From assembly GCA_018666235.1 (NCBI GenBank), contig JABJAB010000071.1:1-64000 (forward strand): DNA of 64,000 nt, read 5' to 3'. Below are positions 1 to 9,032 of the stretch, piece after piece (the first letter of the stretch is position 1; the number at the start of each line of letters is the position of its first letter). Source of the stretch: Ilumatobacter sp. (lineage in GTDB: Bacteria; Actinomycetota; Acidimicrobiia; Acidimicrobiales; Ilumatobacteraceae). The notes below the pieces were generated by a model, which did not search any database, was not told where the DNA came from, and saw only the letters and a list, made by a program, of their open reading frames with translations. The position numbers and the translations under genes were made by a program.

Positions 1-63
1 GTCGGTCACCGCGTCGCATCAACGAGCCGGAACGAAAGCGGCCGTGATCACGACCTGAGTTGC

Positions 64-564
64 TCAGGCGTATTGCTCGCGGCGACCAGCTGAACGATTC
101 GGTGTCCAGTCCAGGTCGAGGTACTGCTTGAAACCCTTGTGAGTCTCCTTGAAGCCGTGGTCCGCGTAGAAGACGTGGGCGTCATCACGCTTGATGCTGC
201 TCGTGAGTTGCAGGCGGTAGCAACCGAGGTCCTTCGCTCTGCTCACTGCATAGTCGAGCAACTGTCCGCCCACACCGGTGCCGCGCTGATCTTCAACGAC
301 ATGCATCGACTCGATTTCGGCGCAGCGACCGCCGCGATGTTGGAAGTGGCGGAACGTGAAGAGCTGCAGCATTCCCACGATGCGGCCACCCAGTTCGGCG
401 ACCAAGAGGTACGAGCCGTCGGTGCGATCAATCTCGCGAAGCGCGTCGACATAATCGTCGATGTAGTACGGGTCGTCGGCGCCTGGGCCGAGCCGCCCAC
501 CGAGCAGGACATCAACAAGGTCTTCAACATCACCGTCGAGCGCGTCTCGGACATACAGCTGCAC
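64..564 (-). CDS. GNAT-family N-acetyltransferase
   Basis: Predicted acetyl-CoA-dependent N-acetyltransferase; the substrate cannot be told from sequence. The protein (about 166 aa from the GTG at 564) shows the GNAT core: a central strand with LLVAELGGRIVGMLQL, then the acetyl-CoA pyrophosphate-binding segment VVEDQRGTGVGGQLLDYAV, which fits the Q/RxxGxG/A motif, and a C-terminal YADHGF segment. The frame stays open upstream to an ATG at 615 and beyond, but the fold begins right after the GTG and the extra residues look non-coding, so 564 is preferred; 615 remains possible. It is divergent from the cytidine deaminase. A short inverted repeat (CCTGA-N5-TCAGG, near 55-69) sits at its 3' end. 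Confidence 0.8.
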   Translation of the reverse strand: MQLYVRDALDGDVEDLVDVLLGGRLGPGADDPYYIDDYVDALREIDRTDGSYLLVAELGGRIVGMLQLFTFRHFQHRGGRCAEIESMHVVEDQRGTGVGGQLLDYAVSRAKDLGCYRLQLTSSIKRDDAHVFYADHGFKETHKGFKQYLDLDWTPNRSAGRREQYA

Positions 565-701
565 GGAAGCAGATTCTTGCAGATCTGAGCGAGGCCCCGC
601 GCGATGGTCGATCATCGCTCTGCGTGGCACGATGGAGGCATGACCCGTTGGACTCCGGAATTCGTCACCGTGCGACGTTGCGTCGTGGCGAGGTTGGCAC
701 A

Positions 702-1127
702 GTGACTTCCACCGGAGGTGCCAGCGCTCCGACACCTGCTGACCTGTTGGATGCAGCTCGCGCCGCGCAGGCTCGAGCGCACTGCCCGTACTCGGGTTAT
801 GCCGTTGGCGCAGCGATCCGCACGGTGTCCGGTGCGATCTATGCCGGCTGCAACGTCGAGAACGCGGCGTATCCCGAAGGCACCTGCGCGGAGGCTGGCG
901 CGATTGCCGCGATGGTGCTTGACGGCGAGCGAGAGATCGTTGAGGTCGTCGTCGTCACCGGGGGAGCGACACCCGGGACCCCGTGCGGCGGCTGTCGCCA
1001 ACGCCTCCGCGAGTTCGCCGGCCCGGACGCGGTGATTCACGCGACGACTGTCGACGGTGCCGAGCTCACCGTGACGATGGCCGACCTGCTCCCCGCGTCA
1101 TTTGGCCCAGAGTTTCTCGCCAACTGA
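702..1127 (+). CDS. cdd: Cytidine deaminase
   Basis: Cytosolic pyrimidine-salvage enzyme that deaminates cytidine and deoxycytidine to uridine and deoxyuridine. The 141-aa product has the usual length of the homotetrameric family. Visible motifs are CNVENAAYPEGTCAEAGAI, where the catalytic zinc-binding Cys and Glu of the (C/H)AE signature lie in TCAE, and PCGGCRQ, which supplies the two other zinc-ligand cysteines. The GTG at 702 is chosen because a GAGG Shine-Dalgarno-like run lies about 8 bases upstream and homologous sequence begins there; an in-frame ATG at 624 would add 26 unrelated residues. The gene stands alone and runs into a repeat-rich gap before dnaK. Confidence 0.93.
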   Translation: MTSTGGASAPTPADLLDAARAAQARAHCPYSGYAVGAAIRTVSGAIYAGCNVENAAYPEGTCAEAGAIAAMVLDGEREIVEVVVVTGGATPGTPCGGCRQRLREFAGPDAVIHATTVDGAELTVTMADLLPASFGPEFLAN

Positions 1128-1183
1128 CCATCCAGCGCACTCACCATCCAGCGCACTCACCATCCAGCGCACTCACCATCCAG
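1128..1183. repeat. Tandem 16-bp repeat, 3.5 copies
   Basis: Directly after the cdd stop codon the unit ccatccagcgcactca is repeated exactly three times plus half a unit, in perfect tandem. No spacers of unique sequence exist between units, so it is not a CRISPR array. A related string (ccatcgcactcacgacc) occurs next to a second copy of the dispersed element near 26274. Confidence 0.95.
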
Positions 1184-1205
1184 GGCCTGAATCATCCGGA
1201 GCACC

Positions 1206-1268
1206 CGTCCGCTCCGAAAGATGTTGGACCAGCGTTGCCTGGCGACGATTTTCCTGCACATTTCGGGC
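1206..1268 (+). repeat. Dispersed intergenic repeat, copy A
   Basis: Shares a long interrupted match with two sequences near 26.3-26.4 kb. Conserved blocks in order are TCCgAAAgATGT, GGACCAGCGTTGC, GGCGACGATTTTCC and TGCACATTTCGGGC. The element sits between the 16-bp and 10-bp tandem repeats in the cdd-dnaK gap. It contains a local CGGAGC/GCTCCG inverted repeat at its left end. Function unknown. Confidence 0.75.
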
Positions 1269-1298
1269 CAAGTCGGGCCAAGTCGGGCCAAGTCGGGC
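1264..1298. repeat. Tandem 10-bp repeat, 3.5 copies
   Basis: The unit cgggccaagt is repeated three times followed by cgggc, continuous with the right end of dispersed repeat copy A. It ends 15 bases before the first HAIR operator of the dnaK promoter. Confidence 0.93.
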
Positions 1299-1312
1299 TG
1301 CGCCGTTGCAAA

Positions 1313-1333
1313 GTTGAGTCGCCTTGACTCAGG
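1313..1333. promoter_or_regulatory. HAIR operator 1 (HspR-binding inverted repeat)
   Basis: GTTGAGT-N7-ACTCAGG matches the HspR-associated inverted repeat CTTGAGT-N7-ACTCAAG at 12 of 14 positions with the exact 7-base spacer. It lies upstream of the dnaK promoter, and HspR is encoded as the last gene of the same operon, which supports an autoregulated heat-shock circuit. Confidence 0.88.
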
Positions 1334-1348
1334 ATTGATGATGGGAGG

Positions 1349-1377
1349 TTGTGATGCGGGGAGGAAACCTCTATCTT
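1349..1377 (+). promoter_or_regulatory. dnaK operon promoter
   Basis: TTGTGA (1349-1354), 17 bases, then TATCTT (1372-1377) gives a good vegetative promoter, with transcription expected near 1384 and a leader of about 58 bases. HAIR site 1 lies just upstream and HAIR site 2 overlaps the -10 and start point, so HspR bound at both would block polymerase. Confidence 0.7.
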
Positions 1378-1395
1378 GAGTGTCACTACATCAGG
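1375..1395. promoter_or_regulatory. HAIR operator 2 (one perfect half-site)
   Basis: CTTGAGT is a perfect left half of the HAIR consensus; after 7 bases the right half CATCAGG keeps 4 of 7 positions. It overlaps the -10 box and predicted start of the dnaK promoter, an expected repressor position. Confidence 0.65.
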
Positions 1396-1441
1396 ATCTA
1401 CCCCCCGTACATCTCTCGAACACAGCAAGAAGGAGCATCAC

Positions 1442-3307
<1,866 letters not shown>

Positions 3308-3309
3308 GC

Positions 3310-3972
3310 ATGTCCGATATGGGAGACGGTGATCTTTACGATCCCGACGACCTGAGCGACGCGGAGCTGACCGGGACCGTTTCTCGGTCAGCATCCGAGT
3401 CCGCCGCCGCCGCAGATGCGGCTGCAGCATCGACCACGGACGGCGATGACACTCCTGAACGACAGAGCGAGTTCGACGATATCGACACGCTGTCGGCGCT
3501 CGACTTCGACACGCCCGACGCCAGTGGTGCCGAGGCAGACATCGACTGGTCCGAAGTCGACGTTCCGGCGTTGCTCGCCGAGCGCGATGAATTCAAGTCG
3601 ATCGCGCAACGCGTGCAGGCTGAGTTCGAGAACTTTCGCAAGCAGGCCAACATCCGAGCGCAGGCCGACGCCGACCGGGCAACCGGCCGGTTGGCCGAAG
3701 CGTTCCTGCCGGTGCTCGACGCGGCTGAGGCCGCGTTCCTTCGCCATCCCGACGAAGTGGGCCCGCTGCTCAACCAGATGCTGACCGAGCTCAAGAAGCA
3801 AGGCCTCGAAAGTCTGGACCTCGACGGGCAACTGTTCGATCCCGAGGTGGCCGAGGCTGTGGCGCACGAGCCTGTCGACGGTGGCGAACCGTTGGTGGCT
3901 GAGGTGCTGCGCAGCGGATACCAGTGGAAGGGCAAGACCCTCCGCGCCGCCATGGTGAAGACAAAGGACTGA
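3310..3972 (+). CDS. grpE: Nucleotide exchange factor GrpE
   Basis: Exchange factor that releases ADP from DnaK. The 220-aa protein has a long acidic, Ala/Ser-rich disordered N-terminus of about 90 residues, then the coiled-coil and four-helix region (SIAQRVQAEFENFRKQANI) and the C-terminal beta wing ending in YQWKGKTLRAAMVK, with the expected LRSGYxxxGKxLRxA pattern. The ATG at 3310 lies two bases after the dnaK stop; a TTG at 3304 overlapping that stop is a less likely start. Co-transcribed with dnaK; a 15-bp hairpin separates it from dnaJ. Confidence 0.95.
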   Translation: MSDMGDGDLYDPDDLSDAELTGTVSRSASESAAAADAAAASTTDGDDTPERQSEFDDIDTLSALDFDTPDASGAEADIDWSEVDVPALLAERDEFKSIAQRVQAEFENFRKQANIRAQADADRATGRLAEAFLPVLDAAEAAFLRHPDEVGPLLNQMLTELKKQGLESLDLDGQLFDPEVAEAVAHEPVDGGEPLVAEVLRSGYQWKGKTLRAAMVKTKD

Positions 3973-3974
3973 GA

Positions 3975-4008
3975 ACATCACACGTGAGGTCCGCCTCACG
4001 TGTGATGT
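3975..4008 (+). other. Perfect 15-bp hairpin between grpE and dnaJ
   Basis: Bases 3975-3989 are perfectly complementary to 3994-4008 with a four-base loop (tccg); the core is ATCACACGTGAGG against CCTCACGTGTGAT. No T-run follows, so it is not a classical terminator. Its place inside the operon, ending about a dozen bases before the dnaJ ribosome site, suggests RNA processing, stabilisation of the dnaK-grpE segment or partial attenuation. Confidence 0.85.
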
Positions 4009-4036
4009 GAAGAGCGCTCCGAGGAGGTGAGCACAA

Positions 4037-5179
4037 ATGGCTGCACAACGAGACTGGTACGAAAAAGACTTCTACAAGGCGCTGGGCGTGGCCGAGAGCG
4101 CCACCGACAAGGAGATCACGAAGGCGTATCGCTCGCTTGCTCGCGATTTCCACCCGGACAAGAACCCCGGCAACGACGCCGCCGAAGAGAAGTTCAAGGA
4201 AGTGTCGGCCGCGTACGACGTGCTTGGTGACGAGGACAAGCGCGCCGAATACGACGAGGTCCGTCGCATGGGTCCCGCCATGATGGGTGGCCGACCTGGC
4301 GGATCGGACGGATTCTCCTTCAACGTCGGTGACATGGGCGACGTCCTCGGTGGCATGTTTGGCCGAGGGGGCAGCCAGCGCGGTCGCGGAGGCGCAGGCG
4401 TCCAACCCCGCCGCGGTGCTGACATCGAAGCGTCGCTGACCATCGACTTTGCCGACGCCGTCACCGGCCTGGAGACCGCCCTCTACCTCACGACTGAAGC
4501 ACAGTGCTCCACGTGCGGCGGCAGCGGCGCGAAAGCTGGCACTGCCCCGAAGGTCTGTGGCCACTGCGGCGGCAGAGGCGTGACCGACGACAACCAGGGC
4601 ATGTTCTCGTTCTCGTCACCGTGTCAGGTCTGCCAGGGTCGCGGCAATGTGATCGAGTCCCCATGCGGCACCTGCCGCGGCGGAGGCATCGAGAAGCGAC
4701 CACGCGAAGTCAAGACCCGTCTGCCGGCGGGCGTGAAGGACGGCCAGACCATCCGACTCAAAGGCCGCGGTGGACCGGGGCGCAACGGTGGTCCGAACGG
4801 CGATTTGCTGGTCGAGTTGACCGTGATGCCCCACGACCGGTTTGGTCGCAGCGGCCAAAACCTCACCGTGTCGGTACCCGTGTCGTTCGCGAATGCCGCA
4901 CTTGGGGCCGACATCGACGTGCCGACACTTGGTGGCCCGTCAGTCACCATGCACATCAAGCCCGGCACTCAGTCCGGAAGCCGGCATCGGGTGAAGAGCA
5001 AGGGCATCGAAACCACGAGCCGGGCCAAGGGCACCGTGCAGGGCGATCTGATCGTCACGGTCAACGTGGTCGTACCCACCGAGTTGAACGACGAGCAACG
5101 TTCGGCAATCGAGCACCTCCGCTCAGCAAGTACGGTGGAGAGCGAGCAGGCAACGCCCACGACAGGCGCAACCGCCTGA
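4037..5179 (+). CDS. dnaJ: Chaperone DnaJ (Hsp40, class I)
   Basis: J-domain co-chaperone that stimulates DnaK ATPase and delivers substrates. The 380-aa protein has the J domain at about 10-75 with HPD at 39-41, a Gly/Phe-rich linker, four CxxCxGxG zinc modules (CSTCGGSG, CGHCGGRG, CQVCQGRG, CGTCRGGG) from about residue 157, and the C-terminal substrate-binding domain. The ATG at 4037 has the strong GAGGAGGTG site upstream. It sits third in the hspR-regulated operon, the arrangement known from Streptomyces and mycobacteria. Confidence 0.97.
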   Translation: MAAQRDWYEKDFYKALGVAESATDKEITKAYRSLARDFHPDKNPGNDAAEEKFKEVSAAYDVLGDEDKRAEYDEVRRMGPAMMGGRPGGSDGFSFNVGDMGDVLGGMFGRGGSQRGRGGAGVQPRRGADIEASLTIDFADAVTGLETALYLTTEAQCSTCGGSGAKAGTAPKVCGHCGGRGVTDDNQGMFSFSSPCQVCQGRGNVIESPCGTCRGGGIEKRPREVKTRLPAGVKDGQTIRLKGRGGPGRNGGPNGDLLVELTVMPHDRFGRSGQNLTVSVPVSFANAALGADIDVPTLGGPSVTMHIKPGTQSGSRHRVKSKGIETTSRAKGTVQGDLIVTVNVVVPTELNDEQRSAIEHLRSASTVESEQATPTTGATA

Positions 5180-5189
5180 GGAGGCTCAC

Positions 5190-5639
5190 ATGAGTGACCA
5201 ACCGGACAACGGCGGACCCGAGCGCAAGCGCCCGACCGCGGTCTACGTGATCTCGGTCGCCGCTGAGCTCTCTGGAATGCACCCTCAGACGTTGCGGATT
5301 TACGAGCGCCGCGGTCTAGTCATGCCGGCGCGTACCCAGGGCGGCAATCGTCGTTACAGCGACGCCGACATCGAGGTGCTCCGCCGAATCTCGGAGCTCA
5401 CCAACGAGGGAATGAACCTTGAGGGTATTCGTCGAGTGATGCGCCTGGAAGCCGAGAACGCGCGCCTGCGTGCTGAACTGGAGCAGGCTCGCTCGATCGC
5501 TGTGCACGCCATCGAAGACGCCGAACGAAACCAGCGCGGAGCGCGTGCCGCACAGCACGGCTCCGGCAGCGAGCTGGTTCCGCTCAAGCAGGCCGTTGCG
5601 GTCTTCGGAAAGCGCGCCAGCATCTTCCGTCGCGACTAG
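5190..5639 (+). CDS. hspR: Heat-shock repressor HspR (MerR family)
   Basis: Transcriptional repressor of the dnaK operon that binds HAIR operators, in known cases with DnaK as co-repressor. The 149-aa protein starts with a disordered stretch, then the MerR winged helix-turn-helix (VAAELSGMHPQTLRIYERR, about residues 23-41) and GGNRRYSDADIEVLRRI, followed by a coiled coil rich in Glu/Arg/Ala. The ATG is preceded by GAGGAGG. As last gene of dnaK-grpE-dnaJ-hspR with two HAIR-like sites at the promoter, negative autoregulation is strongly implied. Confidence 0.95.
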   Translation: MSDQPDNGGPERKRPTAVYVISVAAELSGMHPQTLRIYERRGLVMPARTQGGNRRYSDADIEVLRRISELTNEGMNLEGIRRVMRLEAENARLRAELEQARSIAVHAIEDAERNQRGARAAQHGSGSELVPLKQAVAVFGKRASIFRRD

Positions 5640-5688
5640 CTGTCACCCGACTCGGCTGTCACGCACGGGTTGGTGCCCGGAGCGAGCC

Positions 5689-5934
5689 TCAGCCGTCGTC
5701 GACCCAGGTCTGCAGGTCGCGCCAGTCGATCAGAGCTTGCTCAACCAAACCCACCACGGCGGCGACATCGCGCCGGGCGAGGTCGAGCACGGCGCGTGGA
5801 AGCCGGTCCCGGTCCCGTTGGCGGGTGTCGGGCATCCGGTCGAGTTCGGCGATCACGCGGTCGGAATCGTCGCCGAACTCACGCCGAACACGGGTGATGA
5901 TCTCGTCGGAGAACAGGTATCGGGGCCCAGCCAT
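5689..5934 (-). CDS. Small conserved protein downstream of MeaA
   Basis: Unrecognised 81-aa soluble protein. It opens with MAGPRYLFSDEIITRVRREF and is rich in Asp and Arg, with a predicted mainly helical composition and no signal peptide, cysteines or membrane segment. The ATG at 5934 lies 10 bases after the stop of the mutase gene on the same strand, so the two are probably co-transcribed; this context suggests a link to acyl-CoA mutase function, but no catalytic motif supports a specific role. The frame extends upstream inside the mutase gene, but those residues are a shadow of the mutase reading frame. Confidence 0.7.
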   Translation of the reverse strand: MAGPRYLFSDEIITRVRREFGDDSDRVIAELDRMPDTRQRDRDRLPRAVLDLARRDVAAVVGLVEQALIDWRDLQTWVDDG

Positions 5935-5944
5935 CAGCGAGCCA

Positions 5945-7918
5945 TCAGTCGGCGCGGTGGGCGACAGCAAGCTCGGCCACGTCACGCATGATGCCGGCGA
6001 TCTCGTAGTCCTTCGGCGTGTAGATCGCAGCGATTCCGATCTCGCGCAGGCGCGGCCGATCGTCTTCAGGGATGATGCCGCCGACGACAACGGGGGCATC
6101 GACACCCATTGCCTTGAGATGGTCGAGCACGTCGGGCACGAGATTGAGGTGCGAGCCAGACAGGATCGACAGGCCGATCACGTCGGGGTCTTCATCGCGA
6201 GCCGAGGCGGCGATTTGTTCTGGAGTGAGCCGAATGCCGGAGTAGACGACTTCCATGCCGGAGTCGCGTGCCGCGACAGCGATTTGCTCGGCGCCGTTCG
6301 AGTGTCCGTCGAGGCCGGGCTTGGCAACGAGGAACTTCGGCGGGCCACCTGTCATCGACTTGACGAACTCGACCACCTCGCCGAGACCTGCAGCGGACCC
6401 GGTTGCACCTGCCACTCCGGTCGGTGCCCGGAACTCGCCGTACACCTCGCGCATGAGGTTGCCCCACTCACCGGTCGTGCCGCCCGCTCGGGCGAGCGCG
6501 ATTGAGGCAGGCATCACGTTGTGGTCACCCTCGGCCGCAGCGCGCAGCTCGGCGAGTGCGGCATCAACGGCTGGCTGGTCACGACCAGCGCGCCATGCCG
6601 CGACGTCGGCAACCAACTCGGCTTCGACCGCGTGGTCGACCTTGAGGATCGCGCCTTCGCCGCCCAGCGGTGAGTCGGTGGTCTCGCGGAAGTCGTTGAC
6701 GCCGACGACGGTCTGTTCGCCTGACTCGATGCGTCGAGTGCGTTGCGCCATCGACGACACGAGCCTCGACTTCAACGTTTCGACGGCTTCGAATGCTCCG
6801 CCCATTTCGAGGACGTCGTCGAGTTCAGCTTGAGCGGACGCCCGTAGCTCGTCGGTCTTTGCTTCGATCACCGTGGAGCCATCGAAGATGTCGCCATACT
6901 CGAGGAGGTCGGTCTCAAAGGCCAACACCTGCTGCATGCGCAACGACCACTGCTGATCCCATGGCGTCGGCAGACCCAACGCTTCGTTCCAGGCAGGGAG
7001 CTGCACCGAGCGGGCGCGGGCCCTCTTCGACAGGGTGACTGCCAGCATCTCGAGCACGATGCGTTGCACATTGTTCTCGGGTTGGGCCTCGGTGAGACCG
7101 AGTGAGTTGACCTGCACGCCGTATCGAAATCGCAGCGCCTTCGCGTCGGTCACGCCGTAGCGCTCCCGGCCGATCTGTTCCCACATGTCGGTCATCGCAC
7201 GGAGCTTGCAGACCTCTTCAACAAATCGAATTCCGGCATTGACGAAGAACGAGATCGAACCGAAGACCTGACTGAACTGTTCGTCGGACACCTGCCCTGA
7301 GGCCCGCACGGCATCGAGCACATCGATCGCCGTCGCCATGGAATAGGCGATTTCCTGTGTGGGCGTCGCACCGGCTTCCTGCAGGTGATACGAGCACACG
7401 TTCATGGGATTCCACTTGGGTGCGTGCTCGGCGCACCAGGCGACCATGTCGACGATCAGCCGACGCGACGGCGCAGGGGGGAAGATGTAGGTGCCGCGAG
7501 ACAGGTACTCCTTGACGATGTCGTTCTGCGTCGTGCCGCGCAGCTCGCTCGAGGCCACACCCTGCTCTTCGGCGTTGGCGACGTACAACGCGAGCAGCCA
7601 GGCCGCGGTGGCGTTGATCGTCATGGAGGTGTTCATCTGACCGGGCGGGATCTGGTCAAGCAGCGTGCGCATGTGGCCGAGGTGCGCCACGGGCACGCCG
7701 ACCTTGCCAACCTCGCCACGCGACATTTGGTCGTCCGGGTCATAACCCGTCTGGGTGGGCAGGTCGAACGCGATCGACAGGCCGGTCTGGCCTTTGGACA
7801 AGTTGGTGCGATAGAGCTCGTTGGATGCCGCAGCAGTGGAATGGCCGGAGTAGGTCCGCATCATCCACGGCCGGTCGCGTGTTGCCCGCTCAGCCGTCGT
7901 CTTGCTCGCGTCAGTCAT
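5945..7918 (-). CDS. meaA: Ethylmalonyl-CoA mutase-like cobalamin enzyme (MeaA/Ecm)
   Basis: Adenosylcobalamin-dependent acyl-CoA mutase carrying substrate and cobalamin domains on one 657-aa chain. The N-terminal region (RTYSGHSTAAASNELYR, GLSIAFDLPTQTGYD, MNTSMTINATA) follows the MeaA/ethylmalonyl-CoA mutase branch rather than two-subunit methylmalonyl-CoA mutase. The C-terminal domain has PGLDGHSNGAEQI, the DxHxxG lower-ligand motif, then LSILSGSH and VVGGIIP. The family converts ethylmalonyl-CoA to methylsuccinyl-CoA in acetate assimilation; no crotonyl-CoA carboxylase is visible here to confirm that pathway. ATG 7918 starts MTDASKTTAE; an open extension to 8062 has no homology. A small gene follows 10 bases downstream. 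Confidence 0.9.
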   Translation of the reverse strand: MTDASKTTAERATRDRPWMMRTYSGHSTAAASNELYRTNLSKGQTGLSIAFDLPTQTGYDPDDQMSRGEVGKVGVPVAHLGHMRTLLDQIPPGQMNTSMTINATAAWLLALYVANAEEQGVASSELRGTTQNDIVKEYLSRGTYIFPPAPSRRLIVDMVAWCAEHAPKWNPMNVCSYHLQEAGATPTQEIAYSMATAIDVLDAVRASGQVSDEQFSQVFGSISFFVNAGIRFVEEVCKLRAMTDMWEQIGRERYGVTDAKALRFRYGVQVNSLGLTEAQPENNVQRIVLEMLAVTLSKRARARSVQLPAWNEALGLPTPWDQQWSLRMQQVLAFETDLLEYGDIFDGSTVIEAKTDELRASAQAELDDVLEMGGAFEAVETLKSRLVSSMAQRTRRIESGEQTVVGVNDFRETTDSPLGGEGAILKVDHAVEAELVADVAAWRAGRDQPAVDAALAELRAAAEGDHNVMPASIALARAGGTTGEWGNLMREVYGEFRAPTGVAGATGSAAGLGEVVEFVKSMTGGPPKFLVAKPGLDGHSNGAEQIAVAARDSGMEVVYSGIRLTPEQIAASARDEDPDVIGLSILSGSHLNLVPDVLDHLKAMGVDAPVVVGGIIPEDDRPRLREIGIAAIYTPKDYEIAGIMRDVAELAVAHRAD

Positions 7919-8032
7919 GACTCCAGTGTCGTCGGTTCGGCAGGAAATCCTCAAGTTTCTGTTCAAGTATTGGGCCGTTGCGCCGAAACAAATGGTGTCA
8001 GCAACTTGCCGACTGAACACGATCCGGAGGAT

Positions 8033-8052
8033 CCAAAAACCTCCAAAAACCT
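8033..8052. repeat. Tandem 10-bp repeat, two copies
   Basis: The unit ccaaaaacct occurs twice in perfect tandem in the meaA-aat gap, about 20 bases before the first hairpin of the candidate structured RNA. Confidence 0.8.
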
Positions 8053-8073
8053 CCGCAAACATCGCAGCCAGAG

Positions 8074-8216
8074 CTCATCGTCTTCTCCCCCTTGACGAGA
8101 GTTCTTGGCTGACAGGTTTCCCTCCTTTGGCGGGAACCCCGTCAGCCGGATGGCGGATCCGGCCGACGACGAATACAGGAGCGGAGCGACCAAGGGTCGC
8201 TCCGCTCTATTCGTTT
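8074..8216 (+). ncRNA. Candidate structured RNA with C-rich loop and terminator
   Basis: Four consecutive hairpins are visible. H1 (8074-8101) pairs CTC/TCGTC with GACGA/GAG around the loop ttctccccctt. H2 (8107-8147) pairs GGCTGAC with GTCAGCC and, inside, TTCCC with GGGAA. H3 (8146-8162) is CCGGAT-N5-ATCCGG. H4 is a 13-bp terminator with a T-rich tail on the plus strand. A C-rich loop ahead of a terminator recalls the actinobacterial 6C RNA, but only one loop has a C-run (five Cs) and no TANNNT -10 box is seen upstream on the plus strand. Alternatively it is read on the minus strand as the leader of meaA. Confidence 0.45.
8179..8216 (+). terminator. Rho-independent terminator
   Basis: A perfect 13-bp stem (8179-8191 with 8195-8207, GAGCGGAGCGACC and its complement) with a three-base loop is followed by TATTCGTTTT on the plus strand. 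On the minus strand the stem lies about 25 bases beyond the aat stop but lacks a T-run there, so it may serve aat only as a hairpin. Confidence 0.75.
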
Positions 8217-8231
8217 TCCCAGCCGGACGAG

Positions 8232-8906
8232 TCAGCGGGGTTGGATGGCGTGCGCTAGCAGCCGCACGTAGTCGTTGCGACTCACTTCAATGGCGCCGAG
8301 CGATGCGAGGTGATCAGTCGCCCACTGTGTGTCGAGCAGGACGGCCCCGGTGGCGTTGAGGTGGTTGACAAGATGCACGAGCGCAACCTTCGACGCGTCG
8401 CTGACATCATGAAACATCGATTCGCCAGCGAAGAAGCCATTGACGCGCACGCCGTACAGGCCGCCCACGAGTTCATCGTCGAGATATGTCTCAACGGAAT
8501 GGGCCCAACCCAGTTCGGCCAGACGTACGTAGGCGTCGACGAACTCGGGAGTGATCCATCGACCCTGTCGCTGGGGATCGGCGCACCGCTCCATGACGCC
8601 GCGGAAGTCGGTATCCATCCGAACGTCGAATCGACGGCAACTGGAGCGGAGCGACTTCGAAACGATGAGGCCGTCGAGCGGGATGACGCCGCGCGGATCA
8701 GGTGAGTACCACGCGATCTTGCTGCGCCGTCGATTGGGGTCGACCGGCATCGGGAAGAGACCGGTGCGATACGCGGCCAGCAGCGTGCCTGGTTCGAGGT
8801 CGGCGCCGAGCGCCACGAGTTCTTCGCCCGGTTCGCTGGTGATGGGGTCGGGGAGCGCGTACCGCGTCGCTGGCGGTTCCAGCGGAGACGGGCTGACGCG
8901 TGACAT
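8232..8906 (-). CDS. aat: Leucyl/phenylalanyl-tRNA-protein transferase
   Basis: N-end-rule enzyme that transfers Leu or Phe from charged tRNA to N-terminal Arg or Lys of proteins, marking them for ClpS/ClpAP-type degradation in known cases. The 224-aa product matches family length. Diagnostic stretches are LLAAYRTGLFPMP, IAWYSPDPRGVIP, HSVETYLDDELVGGLYGV and the GESMF signature followed by ALVHLVNHL, LLDTQWATDHLASLG. Its start ATG lies at 8906. It is a single gene on the minus strand, divergent from nothing obvious upstream; a hairpin lies just past its stop. Confidence 0.93.
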   Translation of the reverse strand: MSRVSPSPLEPPATRYALPDPITSEPGEELVALGADLEPGTLLAAYRTGLFPMPVDPNRRRSKIAWYSPDPRGVIPLDGLIVSKSLRSSCRRFDVRMDTDFRGVMERCADPQRQGRWITPEFVDAYVRLAELGWAHSVETYLDDELVGGLYGVRVNGFFAGESMFHDVSDASKVALVHLVNHLNATGAVLLDTQWATDHLASLGAIEVSRNDYVRLLAHAIQPR

Positions 8907-9032
8907 GGTCCCAGCGTGGCAACAAACGCCGCAAGTGAACGAAAGAGGGACAATCTTCCTGTCAGATTCTGGTCAACCCGCCACCGAGGGTGACCGTTGC
9001 CTCACGCATAACTGACTTCTGGGACTGACTGC

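Noticed and set aside
1..63. Gene entering from the left edge
   Set aside because: The 63 bases beyond the acetyltransferase stop contain no coding frame that can be assigned and only a weak inverted repeat.
1128..1183. Possible CRISPR array after cdd
   Set aside because: Units are contiguous without unique spacers and no cas gene is present; it is a simple tandem repeat.
7919..8231. Cobalamin riboswitch upstream of the B12-dependent mutase
   Set aside because: No B12-box-like GCCACTG sequence and no matching architecture was found; the hairpins present do not resemble it.
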